Source of the DNA: an uncultured Victivallis sp.
Lineage (GTDB): Bacteria > Verrucomicrobiota > Lentisphaeria > Victivallales > Victivallaceae
Reading direction: 5' to 3'
Length of the DNA: 64,000 bases
NCBI RefSeq assembly: GCF_944391105.1
Contig: NZ_CALXSK010000003.1
Coordinates: forward strand, 62,001-126,000
Notes under the pieces: model-generated
What the model saw: only the letters and a program-made list of their open reading frames with translations
What the model was told of the DNA's origin: nothing
Database searches by the model: none
Shown: piece after piece, positions 24,409 to 32,770 of the stretch
Position numbering within the stretch: the first letter of the stretch is position 1
How the letters are laid out: each line of letters opens with the position of its first letter
Made by a program: the position numbers and the translations under genes

Positions 24409-24450
24409 AAAACGAATCGATTCACCACCTTGCGTATGGAAGGGAAAACT

Positions 24451-25068
24451 ATGGCCGTTGCGCTGCTCGATTACAATATGGGGAACCTCGGTTCGGTGCG
24501 GAAGGCGCTCGAAACCGTGGGAGCCCGGGTCGAACTCGTCGAGTCCGCCCGGGAACTGGGGAAATTCAACTGCTGCATCCTGCCCGGGGTCGGGAACTTC
24601 GGCGACGGAATGGAGAATCTGCGCTCGCGCGGATTCGACCGGGCGATCCCGGAGCTGCTGAACCGCGGCGGAGCCTTCTTCGGCGTCTGCCTCGGCATGC
24701 AGATGCTGCTCGAAGCAAGTGACGAGGCGCCGGGTGTCGCCGGACTCGGGCTCTTCCCCGGCCGTGTCGTCCGCTTCCCGGAGGGGAGGGAGAAAGTCCC
24801 GCACATGGGGTGGAACAGCGTCCGTTTTCGGCCGGAGTGCCCGCTCGGGGAAGGGCTGCCGCCGGAGAGTTTCTTCTACTTCGTCCACTCCTACTATGTC
24901 CCGGTTTCGGAGAGGTACACGGTTGCGGAGTGTGAATATATCGTGCCGTTTTCCGCCTGCATCGGGCGGGGACGCTGTTTCGCGGCGCAGTTTCACCCGG
25001 AGAAGAGTCAGCGGGCCGGATTGCGGCTGCTGACGAGTTTCCTGCGGTTTGCGGGGGAGGTGGAGTAA
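24451..25068 (+). CDS. hisH: Imidazole glycerol phosphate synthase, glutaminase subunit
   Basis: HisH releases ammonia from glutamine for HisF in histidine synthesis. The 205-aa protein has the class I amidotransferase layout: LDYNMGNLGSVRKALE at the start, ILPGVGNFGDGMENL (oxyanion loop region), the nucleophile cysteine in GVCLGMQMLLE, and the His/Glu pair in AAQFHPEKSQRAG. I start at the ATG after GGAAGGG; an ATG 15 nt upstream is less well placed. hisF is not beside it, so the histidine genes are dispersed here. The stop overlaps the nth start (TAATG). Confidence 0.93.
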   Translation: MAVALLDYNMGNLGSVRKALETVGARVELVESARELGKFNCCILPGVGNFGDGMENLRSRGFDRAIPELLNRGGAFFGVCLGMQMLLEASDEAPGVAGLGLFPGRVVRFPEGREKVPHMGWNSVRFRPECPLGEGLPPESFFYFVHSYYVPVSERYTVAECEYIVPFSACIGRGRCFAAQFHPEKSQRAGLRLLTSFLRFAGEVE

Positions 25069-25703
25069 TGGCGACCCCGAAACAGTGGCGCGCGCTTTAT
25101 GATGATCTCTTCGCGCTTTACGGGGAGCTCGGCTGCCCGCTTGACCATGCGACGCCGTTCCGGCTGCTGTGCGCAGTCATGCTTTCGGCCCAGTGTCGCG
25201 ACGACCGGGTCAACGAGGTGACGAAGGAGCTCTTTTGCGCCGCTCCCGATCCGGAGTCGATGGCGAAGCTCGACGTCGCACGCATCGCGGAGATCATCAA
25301 GCCGTGCGGCCTCTACCGCAACAAGAGTGAAAATCTTTCGAAATGCGCAAAGATGCTCGTCGAACAGTTCGGCGGTGAAGTTCCGCGGACGATGGACGAA
25401 CTGACGAAATTGCCCGGCATCGGCCGCAAGAGTGCGAACGTCGTACTCGGCAATGCGTTCGGCATTCCCGGCTTCCCGGCCGACACGCATGTGATCCGCG
25501 TGTTGAACCGCATTGGATACGTTTCGACTTCCGATCCGGTCCGGATCGAAGCCGAAGTCAACGCGAAAACCCCGCCCGAGCTCTGGACGAACTTTTCCCA
25601 CCTGATCATCGTTCACGGCCGCCGCGTCTGCCATGCCGGAGCCCGTCCCGAATGCGACAAGTGTCCGCTCACCGATCGCTGCAAACATTTCCGGAGCCGC
25701 TGA
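25068..25703 (+). CDS. nth: Endonuclease III
   Basis: A DNA glycosylase/AP lyase for oxidised pyrimidines. The 211-aa protein has the helix-hairpin-helix LPGIGRKSANVVLGNAF, with the catalytic Lys in GRKSA, and the catalytic Asp in ADTHVIRVLNRIGY. AVMLSAQCRDDRVNEVT is the usual N-terminal signature. The C-terminal iron-sulfur loop has four cysteines (CHAGARPECDKCPLTDRC), but the first spacing is seven residues rather than the usual six. It is translationally coupled to hisH (TAATG), and the acyltransferase gene begins 1 nt after its stop. Confidence 0.95.
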   Translation: MATPKQWRALYDDLFALYGELGCPLDHATPFRLLCAVMLSAQCRDDRVNEVTKELFCAAPDPESMAKLDVARIAEIIKPCGLYRNKSENLSKCAKMLVEQFGGEVPRTMDELTKLPGIGRKSANVVLGNAFGIPGFPADTHVIRVLNRIGYVSTSDPVRIEAEVNAKTPPELWTNFSHLIIVHGRRVCHAGARPECDKCPLTDRCKHFRSR

Positions 25704-25704
25704 A

Positions 25705-26376
25705 ATGGGATTTCTCAAGAAAAAATTCCGCAGCGTGAAAAAGCTGCCGACCTGGATCTACTGGCTGCCCGCGCGGTTCATGCAGCTCTATGTCCGGCTC
25801 TTTTTCCGGGTGCGGATCGTCGACCCGAACGACCACATCGGGCAGGCGCGCGGAGCGGTGTCGGTCACGTGGCACAATCGGCTGATGTTTTTCGCCGTGC
25901 TGTTTCCGGCGAAGGCGCGGAAACGGACGGTCGCGGTGGTCAGCGCCTCGCGCGACGGGCAGTACATCGCGGACTTCATCTCCATCCTCGGACTGAAGAG
26001 TCTGCGCGGCTCCTCCTCGAAAAAGGGGGCGAACGCCTACCGGGCGGGGATCAAGGCGATTCGGGAAGGGTACAACGTGAGCTTTACGCCGGACGGCCCG
26101 CGCGGGCCGCGGTACGTGATGAAGAGCGGCCCGGTCGCACTCGCGTCCGTGACCGGAACCGGCATTATTCCGATCGCAGTGAACGCCTCGCGCTGCTGGA
26201 GCGTGAAAAGCTGGGATCGCTTCCAGATTCCGAAACCATTTTCGACGCTGACGCTTGTGCTTGGCGACATGATCCCGATTCCGGAAAATCTCGACGAAGC
26301 GGGCATCGAGACTTACCGGAAAAAGGTCGAAGATATCCTGAATGAAATTTCCGTGGATCCGCCGGAGCACTCCTGA
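25705..26376 (+). CDS. DUF374 lysophospholipid acyltransferase-like protein
   Basis: A 223-aa membrane-associated acyltransferase of the DUF374 group, often linked to lipid A or phospholipid acylation. It has an N-terminal hydrophobic/basic segment (YWLPARFMQLYVRLFF), a VTWHNRLMFF stretch in place of the usual HxxxxD motif, the loop ASRDGQYIADFI, GSSSKKGANAYRAGIKA, and the strongly conserved SFTPDGPRGPRYVMK. All match the family. I chose the ATG 1 nt after the nth stop. It is the last gene of the hisH operon. Confidence 0.88.
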   Translation: MGFLKKKFRSVKKLPTWIYWLPARFMQLYVRLFFRVRIVDPNDHIGQARGAVSVTWHNRLMFFAVLFPAKARKRTVAVVSASRDGQYIADFISILGLKSLRGSSSKKGANAYRAGIKAIREGYNVSFTPDGPRGPRYVMKSGPVALASVTGTGIIPIAVNASRCWSVKSWDRFQIPKPFSTLTLVLGDMIPIPENLDEAGIETYRKKVEDILNEISVDPPEHS

Positions 26377-26413
26377 GCGGGACGGGTTTCCTCTGATAAA
26401 TGGAAGCGGGGAC

Positions 26414-26442
26414 TGGATTTTTCCGATGACACGTTGTATATT
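26414..26442 (+). promoter_or_regulatory. Probable promoter of Tad-like locus 1
   Basis: TGGATT (26414-26419), a 17-bp spacer and TATATT (26437-26442), about 40 nt before the cpaB-like ATG. Confidence 0.6.
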
Positions 26443-26482
26443 GCGGAAAAAGGATTCCGGCGGGAGAAAATAAGGAGCGGTT

Positions 26483-27274
26483 ATGCGGCAGAAATTGTTG
26501 TTGCTCGGGGCGGTGCTCTTCGGGGTGATCGCGTTTGTTCTCACCTATCAGCAGCTGGAGGCCGAACGGCGCAGCATCCGCGGCACGTCGCAGACCGTGG
26601 TTCTGATCCGCCTGACCCGGAACATGGTCGAGGGAGACGAACTCAAACAGGGAGACCTGGCACGGTTTGAGACGGAACGTCGTCCGACCGAGGGCGGGCT
26701 CAGCCGCGAGATTCCCTGGTCGGAGGTTTCGCGCGTGATCGGCCGCCGTCTTGAAGTGTCGATGTCGGCGGGGCAGGTGCTGCAGAGCACCGATCTGAAA
26801 CCTCTTTCGCAGCGGCAGGGGTTTTCCGGTGTGATCCAGCAGGATTTCCGGGCGGTGGCGATTCCGGTCGACCCGGTCTCTTCGGTCAACAATCTGATTC
26901 AGCCGAACGACAACGTCGACGTGATCGGCACGTTCCGGTTCCCGGATGTGCGCGGCGACAGTTCGCTCGATACCGTGACGCTCACGATTCTGCAGAATGT
27001 GAAGGTTCTCGCCGTCGGCAACCGCTGGGGCGCGAATGCGCTCGATCCCAACGCGGCGCGCAGCTACGGAACCGTCACGCTGCTGCTCTATCCGGAAGAG
27101 GTGGAAATGATCGTCTTTGCCGCGCAGAAGGGGAAACTTACGCTTTCTCTGCGCAATTTCGAGGATGAACGGATCGCGCGCGACATCGAATCGCGCAGCG
27201 TGAACTTCAAGCTGCTCGAACAGGAGATTCCGAAATATAACGAGAAGCGCGAACAGCGCCGGATGCTCAAGTAA
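26483..27274 (+). CDS. CpaB/RcpC-like pilus assembly protein (locus 1)
   Basis: A 263-aa protein with an N-terminal membrane anchor (LLLLGAVLFGVIAFVLTYQQ), then an SAF domain (TVVLIRLTRNMVEGDELKQGDL, residues ~40-100). The RcpC-type core follows: AVAIPVDPVSSVNNLIQPNDNVDVIGTF, where the Asp-x-Val-Asp-Val-Ile turn is typical, and LLLYPEEVEMIVFAAQKGKLTLSLR. CpaB proteins sit in the periplasm and link the secretin to the inner-membrane Tad machinery. An AAGGAG site precedes the ATG. It is the first gene of a seven-gene co-directional run. Confidence 0.9.
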   Translation: MRQKLLLLGAVLFGVIAFVLTYQQLEAERRSIRGTSQTVVLIRLTRNMVEGDELKQGDLARFETERRPTEGGLSREIPWSEVSRVIGRRLEVSMSAGQVLQSTDLKPLSQRQGFSGVIQQDFRAVAIPVDPVSSVNNLIQPNDNVDVIGTFRFPDVRGDSSLDTVTLTILQNVKVLAVGNRWGANALDPNAARSYGTVTLLLYPEEVEMIVFAAQKGKLTLSLRNFEDERIARDIESRSVNFKLLEQEIPKYNEKREQRRMLK

Positions 27275-27294
27275 ACGGAAGGGAGAGCGTTCCG

Positions 27295-29076
27295 ATGCTC
27301 GAACTTGAAATCCAGCAGCCCGGCGCGCCGACGACGGCCGCACGACTTCCTTCTGGCGCCTATCTGGTCGGTACGGGGAAGGATTGCCATATCCGGATTC
27401 CACGCCCGGAGATCTCGTCACGCCACGCTCAGCTGATCGTGCGCGACGACCGTCTGGTGGTCATGGATCTCGGCAGTCGCAACGGTACGGAGATGGAGGA
27501 CGGCAGCACGCTGTTTCCGAATCAGCCCTATGAGATTCCGCTCGGTACGCGGATCCGGATCGGCAAGGCGGTTCTGCGGGTGCGGCGGCTGAAGGAGGAG
27601 GGAACCCCGCTCCCCGCTGCGCCGGCCGGTCCGGAGGCTTCGGCCGGCCGGAGCGATGCTCCCGCCGCGGTGGCGTCCGCAAGGAACAATCCGGCGAAAG
27701 CCGTTGAAAAAAAAGCGGATCTGGATATTCTCGAGCCGCACAAGCAGGAGATTCCCGTGTTGCGCATTTCCGGTGTGCCGGAGCATCTGCGGCCGATCGT
27801 TCAGGAGATCAAGAAACATGCGCATGCGGAATTGCTGAAGCGGCTGAATCTGAAGAAACTCGCGGTTTCCGGCGTGAGCGGTGAGGAGTTGTCGCGGCAG
27901 GCCCGTTCGATGATTCGTGAAATCCTGTCGCAGCTGACGATTCAGCTCCCGGCGGAACTTGATATTGCAGTCATAGAAAAGGAGTTGTTTCAGGAGGCGG
28001 TCGGACTCGGGCCGCTCGAATCGCTGATTGAACGTGACGATCTGACCGAAATCATGGTGAACGGTCCCGACCAGGTGTACGTCGAAAAGGGGGGCGTCCT
28101 CTACCGGACCGACACGGCGTTCGCGGGGAACGGGCAGGTGCTCTCCGCGATCGAACGGATCGTCTCTCCGCTCGGGCGGCGCATCGACGAGAGTTCGCCG
28201 ATGGTGGACGCCCGCCTTGCGGACGGCAGCCGTGTGAATGCGATCATTCCGCCGCTCTCGCTGGTGGGGCCGACGATCACGATCCGGAAATTCTCCCGCA
28301 AGCCGCTGATGGCGGCCGATCTGGTCCGGTTCGGTTCGCTTTCGGTTGATATTGTGAAGTTTCTCGCTATTTGCGTGGCGGTGCGCAAGAACATTCTGAT
28401 CTCCGGCGGAACCGGTTCCGGAAAAACAACGCTGCTGAATGTCCTCAGTTCCTATCTTCCGAACAGCGAACGCATTGTGACGATTGAGGATGCGGCGGAA
28501 CTGCAGCTGCACCAGGAGCATCTTGTACGGCTTGAATCGCGCCCGCCGAACGTGGAAGGGAAAGGGGCGGTCACGATCCGCGACCTTGTGCGCAACGCGC
28601 TGCGCATGCGTCCGGATCGAATCGTGGTCGGCGAGTGCCGCGGCGGCGAGGCGCTCGACATGCTTCAGGCGATGAACACCGGCCACGACGGAAGTTTGAC
28701 GACGATCCATGCGAACTCCGCCCGGGATGCGCTTGCGCGTCTTGAGACGCTCGTGCTGATGGCCGGATTCGACCTGCCGCTGCGGGCGATCCGGGAGCAG
28801 ATCGCTTCGGCGATTCAGATCGTCGTGCAGATCAGCCGCGAGCGGGACGGCAGCCGCAAGCTGGTCAACGTCAGCGAGATCACGAAGATGGAAGGGGAGA
28901 TCATCACGATGCAGGATCTTTTCGTCTTCCGACAGACCGGCTGGGATTCGCAGAACCGCATCGTCGGCGTGCATGAGCCGACCGGAAATCTGCCGACCTT
29001 CATGGAGGAGATCGAGCGGGCGAAGCTCGATTGCGATATTTCGATGTTCAACCCGGAGCAGAGGAGGGAGGGATAA
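27295..29076 (+). CDS. FHA domain-CpaF/TadA secretion ATPase fusion (locus 1)
   Basis: A 593-aa cytoplasmic ATPase with an extra N-terminal forkhead-associated domain (residues ~5-100). FHA motifs are present: SSRHAQLIV and [10 protein letters not shown], though the usual Gly-Arg is Gly-Thr. A linker of about 60 residues follows, then the CpaF N domain and the type II/IV secretion ATPase core: Walker [14 protein letters not shown], the Asp box [13 protein letters not shown], Walker B region [19 protein letters not shown] and the His box [13 protein letters not shown]. It powers assembly or secretion by hexamer rotation. FHA domains read phosphothreonine, so kinase control of the motor is inferred. 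tadB starts immediately after the stop. Confidence 0.92.
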   Translation: MLELEIQQPGAPTTAARLPSGAYLVGTGKDCHIRIPRPEISSRHAQLIVRDDRLVVMDLGSRNGTEMEDGSTLFPNQPYEIPLGTRIRIGKAVLRVRRLKEEGTPLPAAPAGPEASAGRSDAPAAVASARNNPAKAVEKKADLDILEPHKQEIPVLRISGVPEHLRPIVQEIKKHAHAELLKRLNLKKLAVSGVSGEELSRQARSMIREILSQLTIQLPAELDIAVIEKELFQEAVGLGPLESLIERDDLTEIMVNGPDQVYVEKGGVLYRTDTAFAGNGQVLSAIERIVSPLGRRIDESSPMVDARLADGSRVNAIIPPLSLVGPTITIRKFSRKPLMAADLVRFGSLSVDIVKFLAICVAVRKNILISGGTGSGKTTLLNVLSSYLPNSERIVTIEDAAELQLHQEHLVRLESRPPNVEGKGAVTIRDLVRNALRMRPDRIVVGECRGGEALDMLQAMNTGHDGSLTTIHANSARDALARLETLVLMAGFDLPLRAIREQIASAIQIVVQISRERDGSRKLVNVSEITKMEGEIITMQDLFVFRQTGWDSQNRIVGVHEPTGNLPTFMEEIERAKLDCDISMFNPEQRREG

Positions 29077-29961
29077 ATGCTGAACAACTCATTCTGGCCG
29101 GGACTTTTCGCCTTTTTCAGCGTCTTCCTCGCGACGATGGTGCTGATCGAGTTCGGAGTCTACGTCGCCGCGCGCTACCGGGAGCGGTTTCTGGAGGAGG
29201 CGAGCACGGAACTCGATGATGTGCTCATCCAGATGCCGGCCGGACGGGTGCTGGATCTGAGTCTCGGCGTGGCGACCGCGGGGATGATCGCCGCGGCGAT
29301 TCTCTTTTCCACGCGGGTGGAGTCGTTTTCGTGGAAGTGGGGATGGCTGCTGATTCTCGGGATCGGGGTGGTGCTGTTCTGGCTGCCGCGGCTCGTGCTG
29401 CGTTATTTGAAGGTGCGGCGACTTCAGAAATTCAACATCCAGCTGGAAGAGGCGCTCGGCATGATTTCAAGCTCGCTCAAAGCGGGGTTCAGCATCAATC
29501 AGGCGCTCGACGAGGTGGCCGACCAGAACATTCACCCGGTCTCGGTCGAGTTCCGGCTGCTCACGCAGGAGATCCGGCTTGGCGTCCCGCTCGAACAGGC
29601 GCTCGAAAACATGAACCGGCGGCTCGGATCGGAGGATTTCGAACTTGTTGCGACTGCGATTCTGACCGCGCGCCAGACCGGCGGCGAGCTGACCGGGACG
29701 CTCGAGCGCGTGGCGGCGTTGATCCGCGAACGCGTGAAGATTTCGAACAAGGTGCGGGCGCTGACCGCGATGGGGCGGCTTCAGGCGCTCGTGATCGCTT
29801 TGATGCCGTTTGTGCTGATGTTCATGATGTCGTGGGCGAGTCCGGCGCTGATGGATGAGTTTTACGCCAGTCCGCTCGGCATCGTCGCGGTCATCATGGT
29901 GGTGGTGCTCGACGTGCTGGGGTTTCTCTGGATTCGGAAGATCACGACGATTGATGTTTAG
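29077..29961 (+). CDS. TadB-like inner-membrane platform protein (locus 1)
   Basis: A 294-aa type II secretion F-domain protein. It has an N-terminal membrane helix (FFSVFLATMVLIEFGVYVAA), two helices near residues 65-110, the cytoplasmic F domain (LEEALGMISSSLKAGFSINQA, then LGVPLEQALENMNRRLGSEDF and TARQTGGELTGTLERVA), and C-terminal helices around 240-290. Together with TadC it forms the platform on which the ATPase acts. The ATG follows the ATPase stop directly, with GGAGGGAGG as ribosome site. Length and topology are standard. Confidence 0.9.
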   Translation: MLNNSFWPGLFAFFSVFLATMVLIEFGVYVAARYRERFLEEASTELDDVLIQMPAGRVLDLSLGVATAGMIAAAILFSTRVESFSWKWGWLLILGIGVVLFWLPRLVLRYLKVRRLQKFNIQLEEALGMISSSLKAGFSINQALDEVADQNIHPVSVEFRLLTQEIRLGVPLEQALENMNRRLGSEDFELVATAILTARQTGGELTGTLERVAALIRERVKISNKVRALTAMGRLQALVIALMPFVLMFMMSWASPALMDEFYASPLGIVAVIMVVVLDVLGFLWIRKITTIDV

Positions 29962-29979
29962 AAGAGGGGGACGCGGCGG

Positions 29980-30858
29980 ATGTACGGATCATTCATGGTA
30001 TTCATTACGGCGCTCTGTGCGGCGTTTTCGGTCGGTTGTCTCGCGCTGATGGCAGGGCGTTTTCTGCTGGAGATCGACCTTTCGGAAAAGGTCGAGCGTG
30101 TTCCGCGGCGGCTGCCGGTTCTGATCCGGCTGCTGCTGCCGTTCATCACGGTGACGCGGCCGCTGGCCACCGGGCCGTCTCTGGCGGGCTGGCGCGATCT
30201 CGTCGCACCGAAACTCTGGATGGCGGGATTGGGGGATATGCTTTCTCCGGCTGATTTTGTGGCGTTGCGACTTGTGTTTTTTCTGGTGGCGCTGCTGTTG
30301 CTCGGTTTCGGACTGCTGGCGGGTTATTTCTGGGGGTGGGCTCTGCTGGCGCTGCTGATCGCGCTGTTTCCGGGCTTCTGGCTTTCCAGCGAGATCAAGC
30401 GGCGGCATTTGTCGATCATGAAGGCGCTGCCGAACGTGCTTGACCTCCTGACTCTCTCGGTGGAGTCGGGACGGGATCTGCTCTCGGCGCTGCGCGACAT
30501 CCTCGTACGCCGCAAACTCGACCCGCTCGGCGAGGAACTCATGCGGACGTTTCAGGAGATTCAGTTCGGACGCAAGCGGACCGAGGCATTGCGCGCGCTG
30601 GCGCAGCGCGTGCGGCAGACCGATCTCACGGCCGCGCTGAATTCGATCATTCAGGCGGAGGAGTTGGGCGTTTCCATCGCGCAGATTCTGCGGATTCAGA
30701 GCGATATGCAGCGAAACAAGCGGTTCACGCTGGCCGAAAAGCTCGCGAACGAGGCTTCGGTGAAAATCATCATGCCGATCATCATCTGCATTCTGCCGGC
30801 GGTGATGCTGATTCTGATCGGGCCGTTCGCGCTGCGGGTCGTGTCGATGTTCCAGTAG
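29980..30858 (+). CDS. TadC-like inner-membrane platform protein (locus 1)
   Basis: A 292-aa F-domain membrane protein, partner of the preceding gene. Helices lie at about residues 7-27, 90-110 and 113-135. The F domain has KALPNVLDLLTLSVESGRDLL, EEIQF-like FQEIQFGRKRTEALRALAQR and SIIQAEELGVSIAQIL, followed by KLANEASVKIIMPI, and a last helix near 265-285. The split TadB/TadC pair is typical of Tad systems. It comes 18 nt after tadB with a GAGGGGG-type site. Confidence 0.9.
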   Translation: MYGSFMVFITALCAAFSVGCLALMAGRFLLEIDLSEKVERVPRRLPVLIRLLLPFITVTRPLATGPSLAGWRDLVAPKLWMAGLGDMLSPADFVALRLVFFLVALLLLGFGLLAGYFWGWALLALLIALFPGFWLSSEIKRRHLSIMKALPNVLDLLTLSVESGRDLLSALRDILVRRKLDPLGEELMRTFQEIQFGRKRTEALRALAQRVRQTDLTAALNSIIQAEELGVSIAQILRIQSDMQRNKRFTLAEKLANEASVKIIMPIIICILPAVMLILIGPFALRVVSMFQ

Positions 30859-30878
30859 GGAGGGGAGGGGAAGAGAGG

Positions 30879-31325
30879 ATGATCTTCAATCTCGACTCAC
30901 TGCGCTATGTGGCGCGTCGTCCGGTCTGGGCGCTTTCGTGGCGGCAGCGGCTGTTCGGGATGATCGGGCGGCGGTTCGATCCGGAGAACGGAATCGATGC
31001 GATGGTCTTCCCGCGCTGCGGTGCGGTCCATACGATGTGGATGTCGATTCCGATCGATGTGATTTTTCTCGATTCCGGTTCGAAGGTGCTGAAGGTCTGC
31101 CCACGGGTGAAGCCGTGGCGGTTCGCCGTTTCCTGCCGGGGGGCCTCGACCGTGGTCGAACTGCCCGCCGGAGCCGCGGAGGAGAGCGGTACGGAAAAGG
31201 GGCAACACCTGAATTTAAATTCGACATTATCGCCTGAGACGATTGAAAAAATGCGCAATCGTGCTATTCTAAAGACGGAAAATGCAACCATCTTGCCGCG
31301 GGAAGCGGGCGGGAGAGAGGAATGA
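30879..31325 (+). CDS. DUF192 family protein
   Basis: A 148-aa protein with the DUF192 pattern: WRQRLFGMIGRRFDPENG, then VFPRCGAVHTMWMSIPIDVIFLD, where the His-Thr-x-Trp-Met and PIDVIFLD blocks are diagnostic, and VPRVKPW-like residues later. No signal peptide is visible, unlike many family members. The C-terminal 50 residues do not match the family and overlap a promoter for the next gene. It sits inside the Tad-like run, 20 nt after tadC, and overlaps the next gene by 4 bp. Its function is unknown. Confidence 0.85.
   Translation: MIFNLDSLRYVARRPVWALSWRQRLFGMIGRRFDPENGIDAMVFPRCGAVHTMWMSIPIDVIFLDSGSKVLKVCPRVKPWRFAVSCRGASTVVELPAGAAEESGTEKGQHLNLNSTLSPETIEKMRNRAILKTENATILPREAGGREE
31243..31270 (+). 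promoter_or_regulatory. Internal promoter before the FHA/PEGA genes
   Basis: TTGAAA (31243-31248), a 16-bp spacer and TATTCT (31265-31270), inside the 3' end of the DUF192 gene and about 50 nt before the FHA protein start. Confidence 0.5.
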
Positions 31326-32770
31326 AATTAGTTTTTGTCAACGGTCCGAGGAGCGGCGAAGAACTGGAGTTCGCTCTGCCGGAGATCACGGTCGGCCGCG
31401 AGGATGACAACATTCTGCGGGTTCCTGCCGCGGGAGTCTCCCGGTATCATGCGAAGCTCTGTCGCTCCGGAAACGGCGCCTGGCATGTGAAGGATCTCGG
31501 CAGCACGAACGGCGTCAAGGTGAACGGACAGAAGATCGACGGCGATCAGGAACTCAAAGAAGGAGATTCGGTCGAATTCGGCGATCAGATGATCCGGGTC
31601 AGCGGATTCCGCGATACGACGCCGCAACTGGTGTTCAACCCGGTCGACGGTGATGCGGTTTCGCCCGAAACGCGTAAAACTTCTGCGTTTTCAGCGGAGA
31701 GCGCGATCCCCGAGCCGCCGCCCGCGTCATCGACCCGCAGGGGCGGAGCGAAACTGGAAGATCTTTCGGCGCTCTTTGCGTCTGGTTCCGACAAGCTCTT
31801 CGATCCGAAGATGAAGGAGAAGCAAAAGGAGAAATCCGGGACAGACGGCGAACCGCATATAGAGAAAAAACGGCTTTTTTCCGGTGTGTTTTTCTATGTG
31901 CTGACCGCGGCGCTTGCGGTGATCTGCATCAGCGCGGCGGTTCTGGCGATGTCACCGAAGGAGAAGGCTCCCGGTCAGGCGGTTGCACAAAAGGTGGCCG
32001 GACCGTTTTCGCTTTTCTTCGAAAAGCAGGTGATTTCGCGCGATAACGTATTTCGTTTCACGCTGCTGCTCGAAGAGGAGCGGCTGGAGTTTACGATTGA
32101 CGACATCAAGTCCCAGCGGCACGTGAGCCGGACTGAGAAGATGAGTCCGGAGAGCGTGGAGGTGTTCCGCAGTCGCGTGAACGGCTCCGGCATCTGGAAT
32201 GAGGTGTCGACGCCGCCGTCGCCCGGCGCGGATGAAAGCCAGATGCGGCGCGTGATGATTGCCGACGGAACCCGGGTGCGGGAGCTCTCCTATCTCGGCA
32301 GCTACACGCCGAGCAGCTTCGGGCTGCTGGAGAGCATGGTCAGCGACCTTGCCGAAAATTACGGACTCCAGACCATTTCTCTCACTCCGGAGGAGCTTCG
32401 CAGCCAGGCCGAGCAGAATTTCGCCAAGGCGGAGGATTACTACGGCAACCGGGAGGCGAGAGGGAGCAATCTGCGTGACGCGATCCGCCGCTATCGGCTT
32501 GTGGTCGGGGCGCTGGAGCAGTTTTCGCCGCGTCCGCCGCTCTGGGACCGGGCGCGGAAACGGCTTGAGGAAGCCGAATCGCTCCGGGCGCGGAAACTCG
32601 ATAATCTGGAGGTCGAACGGGTGCGGTTCGGGCAGGTTCAGGATTTTGACGGGATCCGCAATGTTCTGCTTCAGACGATGGAGCTTGCCGACGAGGATTC
32701 CCGGGAACATCAGATCGCACGGGAACGGCTGTATAAACTGGATACCTGGCTCAGGGGGCAGAGACGATGA
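31322..32770 (+). CDS. FHA-domain membrane protein (locus 1)
   Basis: The 482-aa protein has an intact N-terminal FHA domain (residues ~1-95: VGREDDNILRV, GVSRYHAKL, DLGSTNGVKVNGQKI). A low-complexity cytoplasmic linker of about 85 residues follows, then one membrane helix (FFYVLTAALAVICISAAVLA, about 190-212). The periplasmic part of about 270 residues has a beta-rich segment and a helical, TPR-like end (RLVVGALEQFSPRPP, AKRLEEAESLRARKLDN-like). The topology, FHA inside and a sensor-like domain outside, suggests signal transfer to the secretion machine. It overlaps both neighbours by 4 bp (ATGA). Confidence 0.85.
   Translation: MKLVFVNGPRSGEELEFALPEITVGREDDNILRVPAAGVSRYHAKLCRSGNGAWHVKDLGSTNGVKVNGQKIDGDQELKEGDSVEFGDQMIRVSGFRDTTPQLVFNPVDGDAVSPETRKTSAFSAESAIPEPPPASSTRRGGAKLEDLSALFASGSDKLFDPKMKEKQKEKSGTDGEPHIEKKRLFSGVFFYVLTAALAVICISAAVLAMSPKEKAPGQAVAQKVAGPFSLFFEKQVISRDNVFRFTLLLEEERLEFTIDDIKSQRHVSRTEKMSPESVEVFRSRVNGSGIWNEVSTPPSPGADESQMRRVMIADGTRVRELSYLGSYTPSSFGLLESMVSDLAENYGLQTISLTPEELRSQAEQNFAKAEDYYGNREARGSNLRDAIRRYRLVVGALEQFSPRPPLWDRARKRLEEAESLRARKLDNLEVERVRFGQVQDFDGIRNVLLQTMELADEDSREHQIARERLYKLDTWLRGQRR

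Noticed and set aside
24325-24450. Upstream extension of hisH to 24325
   Set aside because: It would run across the presumed promoter and adds residues absent from HisH proteins. The ATG at 24451 has a ribosome site.
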